Positions 25,401 to 36,545 of a stretch of 64,000 nucleotides of DNA are shown piece after piece. The notes under the pieces are model-generated. The model searched no databases and was not told the origin of the DNA. It saw only the letters and a program-made list of their open reading frames with translations. Location of the stretch: NCBI RefSeq assembly GCF_023343835.1, contig NC_064439.1:38014508-38078507 (forward strand), in the 5' to 3' direction. The position numbers were made by a program, and so were the translations under genes. Origin of the DNA: Lagopus muta (taxonomy: Eukaryota > Chordata > Aves > Galliformes > Phasianidae). Position 1 is the first letter of the stretch; every line of letters begins with the position of its first letter.

Positions 25401-28400
25401 TGCTTGTTATTTTAACAGAATCACAACTCAAGGGTGAACTCAAAGCTGACCTTACAAATGACTCAGTCTTGTCACCATGCTTCTCTCTATCACAGTAAAA
25501 CGTACAACTCCTGAAGCATTTCCAGGGATGAAATTTGGATTCAAAATTGGGAAATTCAGACATTTTGTAGATCTGTAACATCTGGTATAGGGAAACAGCT
25601 GCGTTGTGTAATCTTCAGCTATTTTTTCAGGCTATTTTTACATTGGTTGGTGACAGTGATGTCTGAAGATGTGACTCAGCATTCCAGTGAAAGAAATGCA
25701 GGATATCTTGCATGAATGCAGGAAACATCACATGCCTGGGATTTGGGCAAAATTTATTCATGTGCCACACCTGGGCTACAAAGATTGCTTCCTGGAACAA
25801 CCTGGCTAATCGTCTTTGCATAAAGTAAAATGTTGCTTACCCATAATTACACACATAATTTTGCTGCCTTGTGGGAACACATAAGGTGTGTATATATACA
25901 CTACACCAGACTTAAAGTAGAACTGCAGAAAAGGAAACTTTTGTATATGATGCCCTAGAGCAGCTCCATCCAGCAGGTGGTACAACAGGCAGTGGTCTTT
26001 GCTTGAGAATCCCACAGGAGGAGAGATCCTTGTGTCCAAAATAGAAATCTTCATCCTAGATGCAAGAAGTGTTTTTGCTTCAGTATCCCCATAAGGAACC
26101 CCTCAAGTGACTATGAAGCAGCAGGCTGAATCAGACTAGATCAGAGATGATGTGGCAACAGCGACAGCGCCGCCTGCTCAGTAACTCCCAGAGCTGATGT
26201 CTCAGGGTGGCAGCGAGTTGCACTGCACAGCCAGGGCTGGCTGTACTATTATCTAATTTATGGAACATGCTGTAGGCAAGCACGTCTGTACCTGGGATCA
26301 ACAACATGAGCAGAAGTTGCACAAAAAGCCTGCTGAAACTTTAAAACAGACAATAAAGACAGAATTCACCAACAGGCTAAATATTCTGTTGTCATTAGGT
26401 AGAGTGTACACTGATTAAAAAAAAATAATCCATGAATTCAGTTAGGCTGTATGATTTATATTCCTTGTAATTGTGCCATACTGCTAATGCATTTAATTGC
26501 TGAGACATTACTTGTGAAGATAGATGCTTTCTACTATTTAGATATAGTTACAAAATAATTCCAGCTTTCACAGATTCAAAAACATTAATCAGATTGTTTA
26601 TGGAAAAAATTAAGAAACTAAGAGCTTTTTGTAAAGAATTATGAAACTGAGAGATCACCTGACTGCCCTCCTGTTTATCCATACAAAACAAACATACAAA
26701 ATAAAACAACAAAAAGCCTTAAAATCATCTGATGTAGTCTGAGTGCTTTAAAAAGCAAAACCAAGAGAACTCAAAACAATTACAAAGATAAATCTGAAAA
26801 ACCTGAAAAAAAGAAATTGCTTGAAAATATATTTCCATCCATCTTAACACTGAATCATTTATTTTACTGCAGTCACAATAAGAGAGACAAAGATACTGAT
26901 ATCTTTTCTGTTGATACTCCTTCAAACTCTTTGTATTTCTGCACAAAGATGAGTTAGGACCACGGTGGAGTTGATCTCAACATGAACTTCTAATGAATCA
27001 CCTACACAAATTCGTTCTAACAAGTTGTGTCCCAGCTCCCAAAAGCAAAACTGCATCAGCAATTCTGGTCTCAGTATGAAATAGGTCCTGCATAACCATG
27101 AATAAAGTAAAGACTACATCTTGCTCTGCAGATAATGTAACTCAAGATTGAGAATGCCTGATCCAGCAGTGTCAGGTGATCTGCTCATGAACGTGCTCAG
27201 CGCCAGTGGAAACAGGAACACACCCTTTGCACCAAGGCTGTCAAAGCATGGCTATGTATCTGCATTGAAGTAACTGCACTGCATATCTTCCTTGTGCTTT
27301 CTTACACAAAATTAGATTAAAACAATAGTGATGCATAGTCTAATTCTCTAGTCACATCTCTATTTTGAGGACATTTTGCTCAGTGAACAAGAAGAATCTA
27401 ATTCATTCATTTCTTCAGGTTCTAAGCACAGAGCTATTCACTTTCAAGAAGTGAAGGATTCTTAGTCTTTGTGAAATCCAGGCATGCTTCTTCAAGATAT
27501 TTAAAAGCTACGGTTTGCAATTATGAATTTTCCTTCTAACAATCAAGACTCAGAGATGCTTCAGCTGAGTCCTGAAACACATTCACATGGAATCTACCAC
27601 AAGGCCCATTTGAAATGGCAAGGTGCACTAAATACTGTTTAGTAAATGCTAAACATATTCTCATGTAAATATTCTCATATTTAGTAAATTAGTAAATACT
27701 GTTTATCATAGAAGACACGTGCTTAGCTAAGCAGCAGAGCAAACACTTATTAAAAATAAACAGAATTGTAGAAATCAATTTTGATGTTAATCCATAAATG
27801 GAACTAAGTGTATCACAATAAATTATTGGGAATAATAAGTTGAGCACAAGCTTAAGAAAGTCGATCATATGACATACAATTTGTTCAACAATTTTAAGTT
27901 GAGCATGATCTAATTTCAAAGATTGATTCACATCTTTACTTTATCTCCTACTTGGTGCTCTCTTTGCTCTTTTTTCAAGTTAATTCCACATTTTTAACAG
28001 TGTTCAATTGCGTTATACATTACAGATTTAGCACAAATCTCACAGTACCTGGCATTGTCTTCATATGTCAAATTTCCAGGACCGAGTGATCATCTAGACA
28101 CCTCAGTACTCTTTTATCTAGAAAAAAAGAAGAGATTGTTTCCACTCCTCAGTACAGAAACTAAATCTTGCCATGACCCTATGTATAATTAACAAATGTA
28201 CAGTTAAAAGAGTGGCATGGCTAGGATTGTATTTTGCAGATTTATAGTTCAAAAGGTTATCACAGTGGAAAGAGACAATAAAAAACAAAATGTTCAACCA
28301 TGTCCTAGGCTCGCAGTAGAAAATTCCAAAAGAAAGGATCTCCAGAAAGAGACCCTTCCCAAATGGCAGTCAGCCCTTAAATGGGGTCTAGGAGAGGTAC

Positions 28401-30872
28401 AACCAGGCTCCACCCCTTCTGGTCACACACCTGAATCGCCTTCACCTGTGCTCCCATGGCTGATTCAATGCTTGCCTCAGGTGGTCAATCAGTGCTTCAG
28501 GCCGTGACTCAACAGCTCCCATACACCCTAAAAGTACTCTAATTTACTATTATGCAAAATCTAATGATTTGGATAACTTAAGTCATGCTTTTTGAATGCT
28601 GGGAAATATAAAATAAACTTCACTAGTGGCAGTTTTTTAGATAGCCCACTGGATTTGTTTTAGCTCCCAAGAGATAAAAATGCATTAGCTTCCAATGACT
28701 TATCAGAATCATACTGAAATAAATCCAATTAATTTCTTTAAAGACTCAGCTTTCAATCAGAATGTAAAATAAAACTATCCTTTATTCCGTCTATGGATCT
28801 TAATTAGCAACCATTCCTTTCTGTCATCTTAAAGAGTACTACCACTATGTCACTTAAAAATTAAGTATTCATCTTTAAAAACACAGTTAAATTTTTCATA
28901 TCTTAAATAATTTTAACTTTTAATGATGGAAGCTGGAAAGTTTCCCTGTAATTCTTACAATTATGTCACTGATGGGCTGCATCCCTGACTGGTACCAAAA
29001 TATAACAACGGTTTCAAATCAAGACTAAACTATTAAATTAGGTGGAAGTGAACAGCTTCCAAGCTGCAGAGAACAGAAAATATAATAGAGGACAAAAAGG
29101 AGACAAGTATATTGTTTGGGAGTGAACTGCCTGCAAACAGTGGATTGGTGTTAAATCCTGAACTTTAGTGAGCGGGTGATGAGCTGGGTTCATCTAACAC
29201 CAACAAACATGATATAGCTGCAGGGCATTTCACCCTGGTTAAATATCAGATGAATTAAAGGCTATTGCTAGCAGCTGTGATGAATGTCACTGGGATGCCA
29301 TCTGATTGCTCTTGAGTTTTATGAGTGAAGTACGTCGGCTCCTTTGTTAAGGTCAGCATGTATTTCTAATGGTTCATCTGCAGGGCTTTGCTGAAGGCAC
29401 CAGTGAGAACACAGGTGCTGGAAAATGTCTGTTTCATGCAGTGTGGACTGGAAAAAGCAGGACTGAATAGTGTGAGGAGGAACTTTTGCATCAACATGTT
29501 TGCAGTCTGGAAGCAGGACTCACAGTTAAGGACATAAATTGACATTTGTGATGGGACAAACCAAAACAGACATTTTTAAAAAACTTGCATAAACAAATAA
29601 CTTTCTTTGAGTTACCAGCTGATGAAATTCAGAGACACTTGCACAAATTTTATATAAATGTATTTAAAAAGAATCTCAGACTATGAAAGGACCAAGCTTT
29701 GAATGTTTTTTGCTGCTGATTTCTGAGATGGTGATTCAGAGAGGGGATTATGCACCATTTAACCGTCCTCGTTTAGTTTGGGGGATTATCTAAATTAATC
29801 TCAGTGCTCATACTCCTCTGTTCTTCTTTTCTACAGTGAAGTCTGGACTGCATAGCACTGTGAAATTTCAGCTCACTCTCTTTCTCACCCATTCTCAGAT
29901 CTTCCTCCTTCAGTTTGTCTCTACAGAGTCCTATCAGGAAAAATTCCTTTATTGTGATCAATAGTTGTATCAGTTGTATACCAAAATAAATACCTTAAAG
30001 CATCTTACTTTTCCTTAGCAAATAAATAAATAGCTAGATGCATTACTTCCCTGGCAACTCCCATTTACTTTTAAAATTATTTTTTAAATAATAATACATA
30101 GATCTTTTTAATGAGATGAACCCAGTAACAGAAAAACATGTTCTCTTTAATTCTCCTATCTTGCTACTAATTGTATCCTAACCATCTCTTGAGATAATAG
30201 GACAATCTTTGTCTATACCCAAAAGTAACTCTAATTGTGAATATGGAACAGGTAAGTTTAGACCATCTGGAACTCATATTAATCAGATGAACTCACACTT
30301 GCCAAAGTCTATCATGAAGAAAGTGATGGTAACCTGGTCACACTCAGAGGAGAGCTACTATACACATATTACTGGTTATCTCATTAAGGCTAACATTTTT
30401 GGGATGCCTGTGGCTTTCTGAAAATCATTCTTGCTGCACTGGTGGACTCCAATACTCTCAGACGTGTTCCATGCTCTCAGATCATTCCACATATGCTCCC
30501 GAGTGGTGAATCCCGAGTGGTGGAACATGTTGAAAAGTCAAAGATTCTTCTCTGCATGCATGTAGTGATTAGCTCTCTGGCCAAGTGACTACTGATTGCT
30601 GCCAAAGTGAACACTGACCACTCCACATGATGGTTAATGTTGCCATGTGGACATTAGAAATTTTAACTTAAGTCCCTTTAACTTCCTTTTGCCTTAGTGT
30701 TAACTCTGTCTAACGTGAGGAGGTCTAAGAACAGAATGGATATTTATTTGGAGCTTCTCAAGGTATGGGTATAAAAATCAATGCAATATCATTGTCTCTC
30801 TGTCCCTTCCTGAGAAGAATGGAAGGTTATCTCACAGAGATTTGAAAACAAAATCATCAAATCAACCATTTA
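19471..30872. other. Long stretch without recognised genes or elements
   Basis: About 11.4 kb of AT-rich DNA with no recognised transposon, RNA gene or exon. Open frames stay at or below 103 codons. Simple tracts include T-rich 24847-24861 and A-rich 25123-25138. A 13-base-period duplication of a cccgagtggtg unit lies at about 30499-30521. The segment near 28.98-29.40 kb has moderately complex sequence that might be conserved noncoding DNA. This is a guess. Confidence 0.5.
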
Positions 30873-31302
30873 AAACAACAACTCCAGGCAACACTACAGG
30901 CTTGGGGCAGAGTTGCTGGAAGACTGTGTGGAAGAAATGTACCTGGGTTTGTACCTCAGCTGAACATGAGCCAGCAGTGTGCCCATGTGGCCAAGAAAGC
31001 CAATGGCATCCTAGCTTATATTAGAAATAGTCTTGCCAGCAGGAGCAGAGAAGTAATCATCTCTTTGTACTCAGCCCTGGTGAGGCCGCATCTTGGATAC
31101 TGTGCTCAGTTTTGCACCCCTCACTACAAGAAGGACTTTGAGGTTCTGAAGCACGTCCAGGGAAGGGCAATGAACCTGGTGAGGGATCTGGAGCACAAGC
31201 CTTATGAGGAGAGGATGATGGAACTGGGATTGCTTATCTGGAGAAGAGAAGGCTCAGGGAAGACATTATTGCTCTCATTAACTGCCTGAAAGGAGGTTGT
31301 GG
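30873..31302 (+). mobile_element. CR1 LINE, internal ORF2 fragment lacking the 3' end (sense)
   Basis: Sequence matches the CR1 ORF2 region from the 'ctacaggcttggggcagag' block through 'catgagccagcagtgtgccc', 'ctggtgaggccgcatcttgg' and 'ctacaagaaggactttgagg' to 'cctgaaaggaggttgtgg'. The plus frame at 30966-31289 preserves the reverse-transcriptase C-terminal signature ([20 protein letters not shown]). The match stops abruptly at about 31302, and the final ~300 bases with the 3' repeat are absent. CR1 copies are normally truncated at the 5' end, so this copy has lost its 3' end by deletion or recombination. It is a nonfunctional fossil. Confidence 0.88.
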
Positions 31303-32348
31303 CAACTCCAGCCAAAGAGTAGAATATGTAAATCATGTTTTTAATCTCTTTGGGTAGTCATAAGAGCACAACTCACAAGAGCTATCAAGCTTTCCCTATA
31401 CTTTTTCTTAATTGCTGCGCTGCCTTAAAGTTATGTCACTTTCAATTTTTGTCTCTTAGCACTGGCTATCACCAGTAGATATTGCATCCAATTTTTATCT
31501 TTGGTTCTAGTTCGCCTCTGATAAGAAAATCCTTGAAGAAATTTTTGTGACTTTGAAATAATTTGATTTATTTTTCCGTGTGTAAAATATGTTTTTCTTA
31601 TTGAGAGAACAATGAAAAACATGGAACAGTAAAGTCAACATTTTCAAAAGTAAGCTCTAGTTTTTGATGTTTAAATTTGTGCACACTCAAATGCAGGTTT
31701 TTCAAAGCTATTTGTCCACTGTAGCACTGAGAACAACAGCAGCTACCCAAATCCTGCAGTCTAGAATTTCCCTCTTCTAGTCCTGCAATTCACGCAGAAC
31801 GATGCCCTCATCCTACAGATATATAACAAGTATGTTATTAATACACGTTTTAGGACAGAGCTTCTTGGATCAAAAGATCGCTGTTTCACTGTTTTGCTGC
31901 CAAATTAAGAACATACATGCATATTTTGCTACATGGTGCATTCTCGAAACAGCATTGTTAAGTATCTGCTTTTGGGTGCCTAAATTGATGGACCATCTAA
32001 CCGCAGAAAGCACAAACAAAAGGACTGCTCATGGAGCTAATTACAGAGCTACTATGAAGTACCTGAAATTATTTGGGAAGTAGGTATGTACGATCTGTGG
32101 GTTACCAAAGATTTTTTAGAAATGGTCCTGTACAAGAAACTCTAGGCTTGTTTTCCTTGCAAGCTCTATTTAGAATAAAAATGCTCTTGCAGTAAATGCA
32201 ACTGATGTTACAACATACAATATTTATGTTGCAAAGGGCAGAGAAGGTTGTCTGTGTGATGTCAGGTTGGCCAAGGGAAGCTAACACAGTGTGGCAGAAG
32301 CTGAGAGAAGTGACAAGATCTGAATTTTGTCTGTATAATCATGGAGTC
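31303..32348. other. Anonymous DNA between CR1 copies
   Basis: No gene or additional repeat was recognised. The frame at 31802-32083 (93 codons) has no familiar motif. The missing 3' end of the CR1 copy just upstream is not found here. Confidence 0.5.
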
Positions 32349-32635
32349 TTAGAATCACAGATCGGTTTGGGTTGGAAGAGAACATTTAAGACCATCTAGT
32401 TCCAACCCTCTACTATAGGCAGGGACACCTCCCACTAGACCAGGTTGCTCAAAGCCCCAGCCAGCTTGGTCTCGAGTCCCTCCAGGAAGGGGGGCTTCCA
32501 CAGCCTCTCTGAGCAACCTGTTCCAGTGTCTCACCATCCTCACAGTCAAAAATTTCTTCCTAATATCTAGTCTAAATCTACCCTCTTCCAGTTTAAAACC
32601 ATTTCCCCGTGTCCTGTCGCTACCTGTCCTTATAA
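32349..32635 (-). mobile_element. CR1 LINE, 3' fragment (antisense)
   Basis: Plus-strand order is agaatcacagatcggtttggg, then ccatctagttccaacc, cagggacacctcccactagac, caggttgctcaaagccc, aacctgttccagtgtctcac and ttcttcctaatatctagtct. This is the reverse complement of the last ~285 bases of CR1. The minus frame at 32355-32549 keeps part of the [20 protein letters not shown] pattern. It closely resembles the opposite-strand copy ending at 36545 and probably belongs to the same subfamily. Confidence 0.92.
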
Positions 32636-33582
32636 AAATAATGTCAAGTTGTGCTCATTAGCTCTTCATAGTAGGTCCACAATGTGCTGCATCTGAATGT
32701 TTATCTGAATGTCATGTTCAACTTTATGAAATAGGTTAGAGCTAGATTATTAGATAAGATCAATATCAGCAGATGCAGAACACTGTTATGGTGCAAAGAA
32801 GGAATCTCTTATTAACAACACTTCTAAATTTAGTAAGAAAGCTTTCCCTTTTCTGAGCGCAGGTCACTACCAAACAAATAAACAAAAAAACAAAATCAAA
32901 ACCAAACCAAACCACAACAAAACAAATATAATACTGATCAGAGAAGTCCCAAGAATACCACAGGTAGCTAGACATATACCTATATAAATAGGTAAACTTA
33001 CATCTGAAATGAAAAGAATGAAATTCTGACTCAGTTAAATTCAATAGCAAAACTTCTGATAATTTCTTTTGCACTAACTTTTCATTTGTCTTTATTCAGT
33101 TGCATTTGATGTACAGTAAAGGAAAAAATGATGAGCACAAAAAGAAGGGAAGGAGAAAAACAGTGAACTCCCATACTACACAAATATCCGTGTACAATAA
33201 AGTTTTTAAACAGGCAACACCAGAGCAGAAGCTAAACTTGAAGCACACCTAAAACTCCAGATGAAACAGAAGAACTTTTGGCTTTCCCACAGGATACCTC
33301 ACTCTTTGGAATTAGATGGAGGAATATTAAGGTTCTCTATGTCAGGAATCAATATGGGTTAATTCACCATGCACTGTGCATAGCTGTGAGGAGATGCTGG
33401 AGTGCAAATATGGAAGAGTAATGCAAATAGACTGGCACAGCTAATCAGTATGATGCTGGTGCAAGAGACACTGGAAAAAACCTTCTAAGAAGAGAAAGCA
33501 ATCAAATGTCAAATGACTTCACCATTTGATGATGGTTACTTCAAGGAAGCTGTCTGCAGAAATGGGAGTGGGGAGAGACGCA

Positions 33583-33609
33583 TATCAAAACAAAAGTTTT
33601 GTTTTGATA
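33583..33609. repeat. Perfect inverted repeat, 13-bp arms, 1-nt centre
   Basis: Arms tatcaaaacaaaa (33583-33595) and ttttgttttgata (33597-33609) are exact reverse complements around a single G. The sequence could form a cruciform or an RNA hairpin. No surrounding element boundaries were recognised. Confidence 0.85.
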
Positions 33610-33940
33610 AACAATCAATCTAAATCAATCTAGTCTCTAAAAAAGGCAAGGTACAGGGCTGAGTTTTACAGTGTATTCATCATTGGCCTTATTCTGTCCC
33701 ACTGAAACTATCTAAAAATGTTATTGATTCAGCAGAAACAGCTGCAACAAAAGTGAATACTTATGAAAATACAATTCTTACAGGAAATGCAACTTAAATA
33801 CTGCGAGGGCAGTATGAGTCTTTAATCAAAAAGCAAGGGGTAACACCCTCTTTTCTTACTGCCAGCAAATTATTTCTGAAAAGGAACTAATGCTTGGAAA
33901 TAAGTAATCATAGTAAATCAGCACATTTGCTAGTCCAGAC

Positions 33941-33970
33941 AAAAAAAAAAAAAAAAAAAAAAAAGAAAAA
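33941..33970. repeat. Poly(A) tract
   Basis: An uninterrupted run of 24 A is followed by G and five A. No retroposon body was recognised upstream. Confidence 0.95.
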
Positions 33971-35783
33971 TGGTTTTCTATGTTGTCTGACTGTAAATTC
34001 TTGAGACAATTACAGCAGTTTGCTATTTGTATGGAGAAAGTGTGGCTAGGAAGAAAAGAAAAAAGGCTTCCTCTCCAGAGAACACCTGTTCTGAGAAGCT
34101 CTGATAAATTGAATATGCATAGCACAGGAGAGGCACTTGCAAAGTGTTAAGTAAATCACCTAACAAGTAACAAGGGAGGTGGGAAGAGGAAGAGCGGAAG
34201 GATACAAGACAGACAGACTGCAGGATAAATTAAAGCATACACAGAATGCCATAATGAATATGTACATCAATATTTAAGCTACTTAATCTTTCTGCATTGG
34301 AAGCATGCATTTTTTTCACAGTTCCCAGATGCAAATAATGATTTTGATTAAGTTTCCCACAATGCCAACTTGATTGAAATGATAAAATATCTTTTATTTT
34401 AATGCCAATTTATTTCAGATCCAAAGCCATTACATTTTCTGTCTTTTCACATTTGTAACTTTTCAGAATTTCCTTGTCAAATTTCAGTATTTCATTCTGA
34501 TTATATTACATCCACGCAGGAAGCATTTTAAAATGGTAAACTTTTCAATTAAATGAAAATTCAGTTTGTTGAACAAATAATCTTCCTACCTACAGCAGCA
34601 TTTGGAAAAAGTCAGAACACCCACCATAATACAGCCTAAGTTCATTTTATTATCATAAAACGTTATGCATACTCCCTTAATTTTGTGGATGATAAAAATC
34701 ACATGTTAAAATGAGACAAGACATGAACAAGACTGATTTAAACATGGTTGAGCTCACGCCTGAGATGCCCTAATAACTTGCTATCAACCAAAAGAAGAGA
34801 TCTGCTTTCCTCTTGCTTCACCAATAGCAGTATCTCCCAACCTCACATCACCTCTCCCAGCCTTACAATCCCACTGTCTGGCAGCAGACCTGGAGCTAAT
34901 TTGATTCACAAATTAAACAGTAAACTATTAATACTTTCACTGCATAATTTTCTGTTGGTTCAGTGAGTTCAATCACTGCAGCATGGGTTCAAAGGAACAC
35001 CAGAGTTTGTACAGGGAAAGGAAAGGGAGCAAAGAGGTCAGCTTTGGTTGGCATTATGCTACTTCAATATTTGGTGCCATTTTTGGCTCTTGCAGTCATT
35101 AATTGCTGTGGTTTATTAAAAGAGAACTCAATTCTAGAATTAGTTTTCTTTCGTTAATATCCTCAGCATTTCCAACTCCTGTTAATCTCAGCAGGAGCAA
35201 AGAGCAGTCAGCCCTGGAAAGGCTGGGCAATTGGTGATTACACACACGAAACTGTCCTCTGACAGTTAGCAGCGAAGATGCCAATGGAAGAACACCACTC
35301 AAAGCATTCTAAGTCCATGTACATGCTATTTGTCCCACACTTAAATGTCTGTGGCATTTGCATGTCATTTTAAAAAAGTAATATCTGTGCTTTTTACAAA
35401 AGCAGATATGATTTGTTTTTGTTGTAGTGTGCTTGTGCTCTGCTTAGAGGAACTGTAGCCAAACTGAGGTTTATCACTAAGTTCTCTTAAGTGCAGTGGG
35501 TAGGCCAAAATTTTCACATATAACACCTGTATTTAGCACCAAATTGACATGGAGGGCTACGTGACAGCAGGATTGCACTAGAAATTTTTGCTGGTAAAGT
35601 AGTTGGTTGCACAGAGTCGGTAAGAGGTGTGATTTTAGTGCATCACTAAAGTCAGCACGAGTGCTAGCAAAGACAATTAAAAAAATGCTTCTTGCCTGTA
35701 AAAGTTTATTTAATTCTGGGAATTGATACAAATGTCATGAAAAAAAGTGTTTTACTTATACATGTAAAGGTGGACATCCACAG

Positions 35784-36545
35784 TGACCAAGTGCAAGGTG
35801 CTGCACCTGGGTTGGAGCAATCCCAAGCTTGCAGATGCAGGCTGGGTGAAGAATGGCTAGAGAGCAGCTCTGAGGAGAAGGATTAGGGCATGTTGATGAC
35901 AGACATAATATGAATTGACAATGTGTGCCCGCAGCCCAGAGGAATGGGTTGCATCAAGAGAAGATGCATTGAGAACAGCAGGTTGAGGGAAGTGATTCTG
36001 CCCATCTACTCTGCTCTCACAAGACCCCACCTGGAGTACTGCGTTCAGTTCTGGGACCCCCAGCACAAGAAGGACATGGAGCTGTTGGAGCACATCCAGA
36101 GGAGGGCCACAAAAATGATGAGAGGGCTGGAGCACCTCCTCTAACTAGGCAGGCTGAGAGAGCTGGGGCTTTTCAGCCTGGGAACAGAAGGCTCTGGGAG
36201 CACCTTACAGCAGTCTTCCAGTACCTGAACAGGGCCTAGAGGAAACCTGGAGAGGGACGTTTTAAAGGGGCAAGTAGCAACAGGATGGGCTTTAAATTGG
36301 AAGAGGGTAGATTTAGACTAGATATTAGGAAGAAATTCTTTACTGTGAGGGTGGTGAGACACTGGAACAGGCTGCTTAGAGAAGCTGTGGATGTCCCCTT
36401 CCTGGAGGGACTCAAGACCAAGCTGGCTGGGGCTTTGAGCAACCTGGTCTAGTGGGAGGTGTCCCTGCCTATAGCAGGGGGGTTGGAACTAGATGGCCTT
36501 AAATGTTCTCTTCCAACCCAAACCATTCTAGGATTCTGTGATTCA
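35784..36545 (+). mobile_element. CR1 LINE, ~760-bp 3' portion with terminal repeats (sense)
   Basis: Starts in the ccaagtgcaaggtgctgcac block of ORF2 and runs through the reverse-transcriptase C-terminus. The frame at 35923-36144 shows [19 protein letters not shown], then [20 protein letters not shown]. It continues through aggaagaaattctttactg, cactggaacaggctgc and gagcaacctggtctagtggg to ccaacccaaaccattctagg and a second unit attctgtg. The 3' end with two ATTCTRTG-like units is intact and the 5' end is truncated. A segment just after the start has lost part of the usual sequence, and a stop interrupts the frame after GLEHLL. Nonfunctional. Confidence 0.94.

Larger units (their letters stand above)
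32636..35783. other. Anonymous DNA, no gene recognised
   Basis: No exon or transposon was recognised. It holds a perfect 13-bp inverted repeat (33583-33609) and a long A tract (33941-33970). Open frames are short and lack motifs. Confidence 0.5.

Noticed and set aside
28290..28520. GC-richer block suspected to be part of a solo LTR
   Set aside because: No paired TG...CA ends, polyadenylation signal or target duplication could be identified.
35857..36442. Minus-strand frames of 92 and 68 codons
   Set aside because: Antisense shadows of the sense CR1 copy.
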